A stretch of DNA of 5,261 nucleotides from CAXGUU01 sp964012875 (GTDB lineage: Bacteria > Pseudomonadota > Gammaproteobacteria > Ga0077536): positions 1 through 5,261 of the forward strand of contig CAXGUU010000238.1 of the NCBI GenBank assembly GCA_964012875.1. The letters are read 5' to 3'. A program made the position numbers and the translations under genes. Positions 1 through 5,261 of this stretch are shown piece by piece. The notes under the pieces are model-generated. The model saw nothing but the letters and a program-made list of their open reading frames with translations, was not told the DNA's origin and searched no databases. Positions within the stretch are counted from its first letter, which is position 1. Every line of letters begins with the position of its first letter.

Positions 1-714
1 GACTGCGGTTTTGTCGGCAGCTTCGGCCTGATGGGGCCGGGGCATCGCGCCAATGCAACCGTCGGCCGCGCGTTGCGTCTATGCATGATGAACATCGGCG
101 GCGCGCGGCCGGGTGAGTCCGACATGGCGATTCATGGTTCGCCGGCGAAGTTTGGGTTTTGCTTTACTGAAGATATCGAGTCGTCGCCGTTCGCTTCGTT
201 GCACACGTCCCTGGGGTATCAGCCCGAGCAAAGCGCTGTGATCGTGCTCGGCGTGGAGGGGCCGCATTCGGCCCTGTTTACCGGCGAGGCCGATGATCGT
301 GATTCAGCCTTGCGAATTCTCGATACCCTTGCGGCAGTGATCGCCAACCGGGGCAGCAACAACGTCACGCTCGGTGGTTTCGCCGCGGTTGCGGTAGTAC
401 TCAATCCCGAGCACGCTGACATTCTCGCCCGTCACGGATTCGATCGCGCCACGATTCAGAGCGAGCTAGCCGCGCGCGCGGTACTACCGCGCGAGGTCTT
501 GCTGGCGCAAAATCCAAAAATGCTCAAAGGCGATGAAGCGCTGATTCCTGCCGTTCGCGATCCGGCTAATATTCTGCTCATGGTCGGCGGTGCTCCGGGT
601 CTCTATTCAATGGTGATGCCCTCGTGGTGCGCGGGGCCGCATGGCAATGTCTTTGTGCACAGCGAAGTTGAACTCAATCAATTCTGCGAATTGCCGACCG
701 TCTCGGCTGGTTAG
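1..714 (+). CDS. 3' part of conserved protein of unknown function, possibly of the UGSC-(seleno)protein-associated family
   Basis: An open frame runs from the first base to a TAG at 712-714, giving 237 residues; the true start lies upstream of the window. The visible part begins DCGFVGSFGLMGPGHRANAT, and the Met at 31 lies inside this continuous conserved-looking stretch, so it is unlikely to be the start. Notable segments are GHRANATVGRALRLCMMNIG followed by GARPGESD, then GSPAKFGFCFTED and SSPFASLHTSLGY, and near the end a glycine-rich LLMVGGAPGLYS and PSWCAGPHG. No signal peptide or membrane segment is visible in this part. From memory, the RANAT(I/V)GRA(L/V)RL...NIGGARPGE...SP...PLH pattern belongs to proteins found beside or fused to the UGSC motif of selenoproteins or their Cys homologues; I could not verify this. 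It lies 52 bp upstream of selA in the same direction and is probably co-transcribed. The coding call is firm, the family call tentative, and no reaction can be assigned. Confidence 0.8.
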   Translation, partial: DCGFVGSFGLMGPGHRANATVGRALRLCMMNIGGARPGESDMAIHGSPAKFGFCFTEDIESSPFASLHTSLGYQPEQSAVIVLGVEGPHSALFTGEADDRDSALRILDTLAAVIANRGSNNVTLGGFAAVAVVLNPEHADILARHGFDRATIQSELAARAVLPREVLLAQNPKMLKGDEALIPAVRDPANILLMVGGAPGLYSMVMPSWCAGPHGNVFVHSEVELNQFCELPTVSAG

Positions 715-752
715 CGCTCTAACAGTCCAGGCATCCATTCGTCACGGCGTAA

Positions 753-760
753 AAGGCGAG
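753..760 (+). promoter_or_regulatory. Ribosome-binding site of selA
   Basis: AAGGCGAG is a purine-rich Shine-Dalgarno-like sequence whose last base is 6 nt before the ATG at 767. It decides the selA start. The same frame is open back to an ATG at 641, but that start would overlap the upstream gene by 74 bp and add 42 residues that do not look like SelA. Confidence 0.65.
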
Positions 761-766
761 AACCGA

Positions 767-2221
767 ATGTCCGACCACAACATGGTCAACGAGCTGATGC
801 GGGCGATTCCGTCTATCGACGAGCTGTTGATGAGCGAACACACGACAATTCTGATCGACGCCTACGGTCGTGATTTACTGACAGCCATGTTGCGTGAACG
901 TGTCGCTGCTGTGCGAACAAAAATCACCGGGGACGGCCACGACGATGGCGGTTTGTCGGCCATCGAGCACATTATTGCGTCGGTCGCCGAAGCCCTTGCA
1001 GCGCAGATGGCACCACGCCTGAAACCCGTGTTTAACCTGACCGGCACGGTCCTGCACACCAACCTTGGGCGTGCGCCGTTGCCGTCGGAGGCCATCGCCG
1101 CGATGAATGCCGTTGCAGCCGGCGCGAGCAACCTTGAATTTGATTTGAAATCCGGCAAACGCGGCGACCGCGATGCTTTGGTGGAAGACTGGATATGCCG
1201 CCTGACCGGCGCGGAGGCTGCAACGGTAGTGAACAACAACGCGGCCGCCGTACTGCTCTTGTTGAATACTCTGGCCTTGCGCAAAGAGGTGCCGGTGTCG
1301 CGCGGCGAACTGGTTGAGATCGGCGGGTCATTTCGTATCCCGGAAGTCATGCGTCGCGCCGGCAGCAAGCTGGTCGAAGTCGGTACGACCAATCGTACTC
1401 ACCTGGCTGATTTCGAAACCGCACTGACCGGGCGCACGGCGCTGGTGATGAAGGTGCACACCAGCAACTATGTCGTCCAAGGCTTTACCGCGGCGGTCAG
1501 GGAAAGCGATCTGGCGGCGCTGTGCCACACGCACGAGGTACCGTTCGTGGTCGATCTCGGTAGCGGTACCTTGGTCGACCTGACTGCATATGGTTTGCCG
1601 AAGGAACGGACCGTAGCGGAGACCATCGCTGACGGCGCGGACTTGGTGACCTTCAGTGGCGACAAGCTGTTGGGCGGTCCGCAGTGCGGCATCATTGCCG
1701 GTCGACGCGACCTGGTTTCTCGCATCAAGAAGAATGCAATGAAGCGCGCGCTACGTGTCGACAAGCTCGTGCTCGCCGGTTTGGGTGCAGTGCTGCGTTT
1801 GTATGCCGACCCCGCCCGTCTCACGGAGCGCCTGCCGACCTTGCGTCTGTTGACCCGAGAGCAGAGTGACATTCAGGCTTCAGCCGAACGCATGTTGCCG
1901 GCACTTGTCGCGGCGCTCGAAGACGCGGCAACCGTTCAAATCGTGCCGTGTAAAAGTCAGATTGGCAGTGGCGCCATGCCTGTCGATCAGCTGCCGAGTA
2001 TTGCCTTGCAAGTGACATTGCCGCAGCGCGAGGATGGTACGAAGACGCGCGGCAAAGGACGGGCGCTCGAACGCCTTGCTGCGCGTTTTCGGGAGCTGCC
2101 GGTACCTGTCATCGGCCGCGTGTCGGATGGCGCGCTGTTGTTCGACCTGCGTTGCCTCGACAATGAGGCCGGTTTCGCAGAACAACTCGCGTTATTGCCA
2201 TCGAGCGGCCGCACCCGATGA
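767..2221 (+). CDS. selA: L-seryl-tRNA(Sec) selenium transferase (selenocysteine synthase)
   Basis: SelA is a cytoplasmic PLP-dependent enzyme that converts seryl-tRNA(Sec) to selenocysteyl-tRNA(Sec) using selenophosphate; it works as a large homo-oligomer. The product has 484 residues, close to the 463 of E. coli SelA. In order: an N-terminal tRNA-binding region with IPSIDELL and the conserved YGR (about residues 10-34); FNLTGTVLHTNLGRAPLP (about 89-106); GKRGDRDALVE and TGAEAATVVNNNAAA in the PLP fold; SRGELVEIGGSFRIPEVM and VEVGTTNRTH; then FSGDKLLGGPQCG, where Lys300 (codon 1664-1666) is the expected Schiff-base lysine and Asp299 the adjacent conserved acidic residue. The C-terminal domain ends with PVIGRVSDGALLFDLRCL. 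I chose ATG 767 for its ribosome-binding site and for homology. The TGA stop overlaps the selB ATG. All hallmark motifs are intact, so the enzyme should be active. The identification is secure. Confidence 0.97.
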   Translation: MSDHNMVNELMRAIPSIDELLMSEHTTILIDAYGRDLLTAMLRERVAAVRTKITGDGHDDGGLSAIEHIIASVAEALAAQMAPRLKPVFNLTGTVLHTNLGRAPLPSEAIAAMNAVAAGASNLEFDLKSGKRGDRDALVEDWICRLTGAEAATVVNNNAAAVLLLLNTLALRKEVPVSRGELVEIGGSFRIPEVMRRAGSKLVEVGTTNRTHLADFETALTGRTALVMKVHTSNYVVQGFTAAVRESDLAALCHTHEVPFVVDLGSGTLVDLTAYGLPKERTVAETIADGADLVTFSGDKLLGGPQCGIIAGRRDLVSRIKKNAMKRALRVDKLVLAGLGAVLRLYADPARLTERLPTLRLLTREQSDIQASAERMLPALVAALEDAATVQIVPCKSQIGSGAMPVDQLPSIALQVTLPQREDGTKTRGKGRALERLAARFRELPVPVIGRVSDGALLFDLRCLDNEAGFAEQLALLPSSGRTR

Positions 2222-4134
2222 TTGTTGCAACGGCCGGCCATGTCGATCATGGCAAGTCCGCGCTGGTTCAGGCATTAACCGGCGTTGACACTGACCGACT
2301 GCCGGAGGAAAAAGCCCGCGGCCTAAGTATCGAACTCGGCTTCGCCTATCACGACCTCGGCGACGGTGAGACTACCGGTTTCATCGACGTGCCCGGTCAC
2401 GAAAAATTTATTCGCACCATGGTCGCCGGCGTCAGTGGTATCGACGTAGTGATGTTCATTGTCGCGGCCGATGACGGGCCCATGCCACAGACGGCGGAGC
2501 ATCTTGCGATCCTCGATCTGCTCGGCGTTGAACGGGGCATCATCGCGCTGACCAAGATTGACCGGGTTGAACCGTCGCGGGTCGAACAGATGAAGGCTGA
2601 AATCGAAGTGCTGGTCGCCGGTACCGCGTTGGCCTCGTGCCCCGTTATTCCGGTCTCGGCGCACGCCAACGAAGGCATCGACACCCTGCGCGAGGGATTA
2701 CTCGCGCTAAAGGCCGAGCTACCGGCGCGCGAGGTAAGCGGTAATTTCCGTCTGGCCGTAGACCGTAGTTTTCTGCTAAAGGGTGCGGGCCGGGTGGTAA
2801 CAGGCACGGTGTTTTCGGGCGCCCTGAAAGTCGACTCGCAGGCAATCCACACGCCTGGCGATGACGAAGTGCGTATTCGGACCATTCACGCCCAGAACGC
2901 AGACGCCAGCGTTGCGCAGGCCGGTCAGCGTTGTGCGTTAAACCTCGTCGGCCCGACGCTCGACGATGACACGATTTCGCGTGGCGACTGGATTGTTGCG
3001 CGCGATGCCGGTTTCACCACGCGCCGCATCGATTGCGAACTCCGGGCCTTGAAATCCGAGAGCAGGGGACTCAAAAACCGCACCCCGGTGCATGTGCACA
3101 TTGGCGCAGCCGATATCACGGGGCGTGTTGTCACCTTCAACGGCAAGGCCATTGCCGGCGGCGAAACCGGTCGCGCGCAAATTCTGCTGGATCGGGATTT
3201 GCACTGCGTGCGCGGCGACCACGTGGTGCTGCGCGATCAGTCGGCACGGCGCACCATTGGCGGCGGTGTTGTGCGCGACCCGATTCCTGACGCCCGCGGA
3301 CGCTCGCGCCCTCGACGGCTGGCTTACCTAGATGCCATGTGCGCCGACACGCCCGACGAGGCGATGAGTGTGGCGATGACCGCGCTGCCTGACGGCGTTG
3401 ATGTCGAACGCTTTCGACGCGCGTGGAATCTGACCGCCGCTGAAGTGACCGCCTTGGAGCAACGTATGCAGGCGGTGAAGGTCACCGACGAAGCGGCGAC
3501 CCTGCTGTTTGAGGCCGAACGCTGGAAATCACTGCGTGACCAGGTACCGGCAACGTTGAAACGCTGGCACGAAGCCCATCCTGATCGCAGCGGAGCCAAT
3601 CCGGCGGATCTTAATCGCGAATTGCCCGAATCGCTGACGCCGCAGGTATTGAGTCTCGTGGTCGATGCATTGCTCGACGCCAAAGTCATCGAGCGAGATG
3701 GGGGCCAGCTTCGGTTACCCAGGCACGAAGCGAAGCGTTCCCCGGAAGACGAGCGCCTGTGGCGTCGGGTCAAGCCTTTACTCGCACGGCCCGATCTGAA
3801 AGTGCCGGTTGTTCACGACATGCTGGCCAAGGTCGACCTGCCCTTAAAACCTTTCGAGGCATTCCTGGCGCGGTCGGCCCAGCAGGGATACGTGGTGAAG
3901 GTCAGCAACAAGCGATATTTTCTGCCGGAAAGCATCGCCCGCTGTGAAGCCATGATTTACCGGCTCTCCGACGATAACCCTGATCAGGTTTTTTCGGTGG
4001 CCGAATTCCGCGATGTCTCTGGTATCGGGCGCAACGCGATCATTGAAATCCTCGAATACTTTGACCGCATTGGCATCACCCGCCGACATGGCCAGGTTCG
4101 CAAGCTCATCAAACGCCGCGAACTCCCGGCATAA
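2218..4134 (+). CDS. selB: Selenocysteine-specific translation elongation factor SelB
   Basis: SelB is a GTPase that delivers Sec-tRNA(Sec) to ribosomes stalled at UGA codons followed by a SECIS hairpin. The product has 638 residues (E. coli 614). The G domain (about 1-170) shows G1 GHVDHGKS (7-14), switch I RGLSIELGFAY (34-44), G3 DVPGHEKF (57-64), G4 TKID (112-115) and G5 SAH (147-149). TKID in place of the classical NKxD is usual for SelB. Beta-barrel domains follow at about 175-355, including LLKGAGRVVTGTVFSG and RRTIGGGVV. The rest (about 365-638) matches the SelB winged-helix array. The last module, FSVAEFRDVSGIGRNAIIEI followed by LEYFDRIGITRR, is the typical SECIS-RNA-binding domain. 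The start overlaps the selA stop as ATGA and has no strong Shine-Dalgarno of its own, which suggests translational coupling. Both the GTPase and RNA-binding ends are complete, so the gene appears functional. Confidence 0.97.
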   Translation: MIVATAGHVDHGKSALVQALTGVDTDRLPEEKARGLSIELGFAYHDLGDGETTGFIDVPGHEKFIRTMVAGVSGIDVVMFIVAADDGPMPQTAEHLAILDLLGVERGIIALTKIDRVEPSRVEQMKAEIEVLVAGTALASCPVIPVSAHANEGIDTLREGLLALKAELPAREVSGNFRLAVDRSFLLKGAGRVVTGTVFSGALKVDSQAIHTPGDDEVRIRTIHAQNADASVAQAGQRCALNLVGPTLDDDTISRGDWIVARDAGFTTRRIDCELRALKSESRGLKNRTPVHVHIGAADITGRVVTFNGKAIAGGETGRAQILLDRDLHCVRGDHVVLRDQSARRTIGGGVVRDPIPDARGRSRPRRLAYLDAMCADTPDEAMSVAMTALPDGVDVERFRRAWNLTAAEVTALEQRMQAVKVTDEAATLLFEAERWKSLRDQVPATLKRWHEAHPDRSGANPADLNRELPESLTPQVLSLVVDALLDAKVIERDGGQLRLPRHEAKRSPEDERLWRRVKPLLARPDLKVPVVHDMLAKVDLPLKPFEAFLARSAQQGYVVKVSNKRYFLPESIARCEAMIYRLSDDNPDQVFSVAEFRDVSGIGRNAIIEILEYFDRIGITRRHGQVRKLIKRRELPA

Positions 4135-4140
4135 CATCAC

Positions 4141-4145
4141 AAGGG
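4141..4145 (+). promoter_or_regulatory. Orphaned Shine-Dalgarno sequence (AAGGG) separated from its start codon
   Basis: AAGGG lies 6 nt after the selB stop codon and has no start codon at usable distance downstream: the next bases are the left end of the inserted element. If 4150-4417 (element plus one TA) is removed, AAGGG lies exactly 7 nt before the ATG at 4421, reading AAGGGTTTAATTATG. It is therefore best explained as the original ribosome-binding site of the serine hydrolase gene. No comparable purine-rich site precedes ATG 4421 now. Confidence 0.6.
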
Positions 4146-4146
4146 T

Positions 4147-4174
4147 TTAGAAGTGGTCTCAAGCATAATGGGGG
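4147..4174 (+). repeat. Left terminal inverted repeat of the MITE-like element
   Basis: It begins TTAGAAGTGGTCT and ends in a G run. Compared with the reverse complement of 4391-4418 it matches at 23 of 28 positions; the differences are at 4154, 4160, 4161, 4164 and 4170. The 4154/4411 difference becomes a U-G pair in + strand RNA, so 24 of 28 positions can pair in a transcript. Confidence 0.8.
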
Positions 4175-4180
4175 CAGTGC

Positions 4181-4277
4181 CGACGGCTGTTTTTGTGTAG
4201 TTCAAGGCGCGAGGAGTGTGGTTTAGCATAGCCAAATGAGTGACGACCAACGCCGAAATGCGCGAAAACAGCCCTCG
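4181..4277. repeat. Internal hairpin 1 of the MITE-like element
   Basis: The outer arms are 4181-4197 (CGACGGCTGTTTTTGTG) and 4261-4277 (CGCGAAAACAGCCCTCG), complementary at 14 of 17 positions. The stem continues inward as TTC/GAA (4201-4203 with 4255-4257) and GGCG/CGCC (4206-4209 with 4251-4254), across a 2-nt bulge. It is capped by TTTAGC-ATA-GCCAAA (4222-4236), with one mismatch. Pairing between the cap and 4210 is poor. I found the pairs by eye and did not calculate a folding energy. Confidence 0.6.
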
Positions 4278-4287
4278 GCCCACCGGG

Positions 4288-4385
4288 TTGGGCCTGAAAA
4301 GCCCGTCTACAGCGTTGTGGCGCTCGGAAATAGGGCCACCGTTTCCTGCGTGCCACGCCTTGTAGGTATGCTTTTCAGGCACCAA
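4288..4385. repeat. Internal hairpin 2 of the MITE-like element
   Basis: TTGGGCCTGAAAAGC (4288-4302) pairs along its full length with GCTTTTCAGGCACCAA (4370-4385), with a single bulged base. Further in, CTACA (4307-4311) pairs with TGTAG (4361-4365), GTGGC (4317-4321) with GCCAC (4352-4356), and GGAAA (4326-4330) with TTTCC (4342-4346), leaving an 11-nt loop. The regular order of stems separated by small internal loops makes this a strong long hairpin. No T-run follows it, so it is not a classical terminator. Confidence 0.7.
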
Positions 4386-4390
4386 CGCTA

Positions 4391-4418
4391 CCCCAATTAT
4401 TCTCAAGACCGCTTCTAA
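4391..4418 (-). repeat. Right terminal inverted repeat of the MITE-like element
   Basis: On the minus strand it reads TTAGAAGCGGTCT onward, matching the left repeat. Its outer edge is only 2 nt before the ATG at 4421, so the whole region where a ribosome-binding site would be expected is element sequence. Confidence 0.8.
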
Positions 4419-4420
4419 TT

Positions 4421-5261
4421 ATGAAACAGACACTCGACATCGAAATGCCTGCCGGCCGTGTTGCCGGTGAATACGACGATAAGTTTCAAGGGGTCGTCGA
4501 CGCCTTTGTGCAGAACTTCAACGAGCGCGATGAAGTCGGCGCCAGCTGCGTGGTGAGCCTTGAAGGCGAAAACCTCGTCGACCTGTGGGGCGGCCGGACA
4601 GCAAGGAACGGCGAGGCCTGGGAGCGCGACACCCTATGCACGGTTTTTTCCTCGACCAAGGGTGGCATGTCACTGTGCGCACACATGCTGGCCGACCGAG
4701 GCGAACTTGACCTTGATGCACTGGTGACCGATTACTGGCCGGAGTTTGGCCAGGGTGGCAAGGAGTCCGGGCGCGTGAAGATGGCGCTCGACCATTCGCT
4801 CGGCGTTCCCCACGTGCGCGGCACGGTCCCGGCCGGCGGTTTTTACGATTACGACGCCATGGTCAAACGCATTGAAGCTGAGCCGGCATTCTGGGAACCG
4901 GGATCGAGAGGGGGGTACCACGCCATCACCATGGCCTGGACAGTCGGCGAGATCGTTCACCGTGCTGCCAACAAACGCATGGGCAAATTCTTCGACGATG
5001 AAATTGCCAAACCGCTGGGTATCGAATTCTGGATCGGTGCGCCCGATTCAGCGCTGTCAAAAATTTCGCCCATGATTCCGGCTGAACCGGATGAACCCTG
5101 GCTCGCAACCCGCTTTATCCAGGCAGCCTTGAGCAAGGAAGAGACACCCACGCAGCTATTCATGCGCGACTTCCAGGTTCTGAACCCGAACGAGGTTGCC
5201 TGTCACCAGGCCGAGGTCGGGTCGGCCAACGGTATCGCCAACGCGCGTGGTCTGGCCGGCA
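4421..5261 (+). CDS. Beta-lactamase-family serine hydrolase (EstB/class C-like), 3' end outside window
   Basis: An open frame of 280 codons runs off the window end. The protein matches the beta-lactamase/penicillin-binding-like serine hydrolase family (Pfam Beta-lactamase type), which includes esterases, peptidases and lactamases. An early VDLWGG motif (53-58) is typical. FSSTKGG contains the SxxK catalytic motif, Ser77 and Lys80 (Ser codon 4649-4651). HSLGVPHV (125-132) fills the usual HxxGLP position. GSRGGYHAITMAWTVGEIV has Tyr166 at the YxN position, here reading Y-H-A, followed by FFDDEIAKPLGIEFWIG. SANGIANARGLAG at the window end is also typical. The third motif (HxG/KTG) lies beyond the window. 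There is no signal peptide, so it is probably cytoplasmic; the substrate is unknown. ATG 4421 is chosen because removing the adjacent element restores a ribosome-binding site at ideal spacing. An ATG at 4445 is a weaker alternative. As the sequence stands there is no good Shine-Dalgarno upstream. Confidence 0.9.
   Translation, partial: MKQTLDIEMPAGRVAGEYDDKFQGVVDAFVQNFNERDEVGASCVVSLEGENLVDLWGGRTARNGEAWERDTLCTVFSSTKGGMSLCAHMLADRGELDLDALVTDYWPEFGQGGKESGRVKMALDHSLGVPHVRGTVPAGGFYDYDAMVKRIEAEPAFWEPGSRGGYHAITMAWTVGEIVHRAANKRMGKFFDDEIAKPLGIEFWIGAPDSALSKISPMIPAEPDEPWLATRFIQAALSKEETPTQLFMRDFQVLNPNEVACHQAEVGSANGIANARGLAG

Larger units (their letters stand above)
4147..4418. mobile_element. MITE-like non-autonomous transposable element, 272 bp, with terminal inverted repeats and TA ends
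   Basis: The intergenic region between selB and the next gene is filled by a unit bounded by 28-bp imperfect inverted repeats (23 of 28 positions match). TA dinucleotides at 4148-4149 and 4416-4417 flank a core that begins GAAG and ends CTTC, consistent with TA target duplication as in IS630/Tc1-mariner-type elements. Inside are two large hairpins (about 4181-4277 and 4288-4385). It encodes no transposase. The short frames crossing it on both strands have no recognisable domains and are explained by the repeat structure. Pre-insertion reconstruction joins AAGGGTTTA to ATTATG, restoring a perfect ribosome-binding site for the downstream gene, which independently supports the boundaries. No related copy is in this window, so dispersal in the genome is inferred. 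An alternative is a structured regulatory RNA, but the TA ends and the restored site favour an insertion. Confidence 0.75.

Noticed and set aside
475..493. Perfect 9-bp inverted repeat CGCGCGGTA-C-TACCGCGCG
   Set aside because: It lies inside the first coding region, encodes ordinary residues (RAVLPRE region) and is made largely of CG repeats; most likely a chance result of GC-rich codons.
710..723. Small hairpin GTTAG-CGCT-CTAAC overlapping the stop codon of the first gene
   Set aside because: It has only a 5-bp stem and no following T-run, and selA starts shortly after; it is too weak to call a terminator.
641..766. N-terminal extension of SelA by 42 residues starting at ATG 641
   Set aside because: It would overlap the upstream gene by 74 bp, does not resemble SelA, and has no ribosome-binding site to match the clear one before ATG 767.
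2219..2221. selA TGA codon as a possible selenocysteine codon (SelA-SelB readthrough)
   Set aside because: SelA is complete at its normal C-terminus, and the ATGA overlap with selB is a standard coupling arrangement. selB is in another frame, so readthrough would not fuse the two.
4137..4406. 89-residue minus-strand frame and other short frames crossing the selB-hydrolase gap
   Set aside because: They lie almost wholly within the inverted-repeat and hairpin sequence, show no domain, and lack good start signals; frames of this size are expected by chance in GC-rich DNA.
4445..4447. Alternative hydrolase start at the ATG of codon 9
   Set aside because: There is no Shine-Dalgarno before it either, and ATG 4421 is the codon that lines up with the displaced AAGGG once the inserted element is removed.

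Overview
The window looks like a chromosomal segment of a GC-rich proteobacterium. A gammaproteobacterium is my best guess from the style of SelA, SelB and the serine hydrolase, but no taxonomic marker is present. All recognisable genes lie on the + strand and are tightly packed, as in an operon built around selenocysteine synthesis and insertion.

Layout: (1) 1-714 is the 3' part of a gene whose start lies outside the window. Its protein resembles, from memory, the conserved proteins associated with the UGSC (seleno)protein group; its function is unknown. (2) 767-2221 is selA, L-seryl-tRNA(Sec) selenium transferase, preceded by a good ribosome-binding site. (3) 2218-4134 is selB, the selenocysteine-specific elongation factor. 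Its start codon overlaps the selA stop codon (ATGA), so the two are probably translationally coupled. SelA converts Ser-tRNA(Sec) to Sec-tRNA(Sec); SelB carries it to the ribosome at UGA codons followed by a SECIS hairpin. The tRNA(Sec) gene (selC), selD and any certain selenoprotein are not in the window. (4) 4135-4420 is non-coding and is almost entirely filled by a compact, highly structured element (about 4147-4418). It has 28-bp imperfect terminal inverted repeats, TA at both ends and two large internal hairpins, and so has the form of a MITE (non-autonomous transposable element). (5) 4421 to the window end is the 5' part of a beta-lactamase/esterase-type serine hydrolase gene.

The most interesting observation is the insertion site of the MITE-like element. 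Removing it together with one TA restores AAGGG-TTTAATT-ATG, a textbook Shine-Dalgarno sequence 7 nt from the hydrolase start codon and only 18 nt of spacer after selB. The element therefore appears to have inserted exactly between a ribosome-binding site and its start codon, in what was probably the fourth gene of the operon. Its terminal repeats can pair in the mRNA, which would bring the separated AAGGG back next to the AUG. This raises the testable idea that the fold bridges the interruption and that translation survives.
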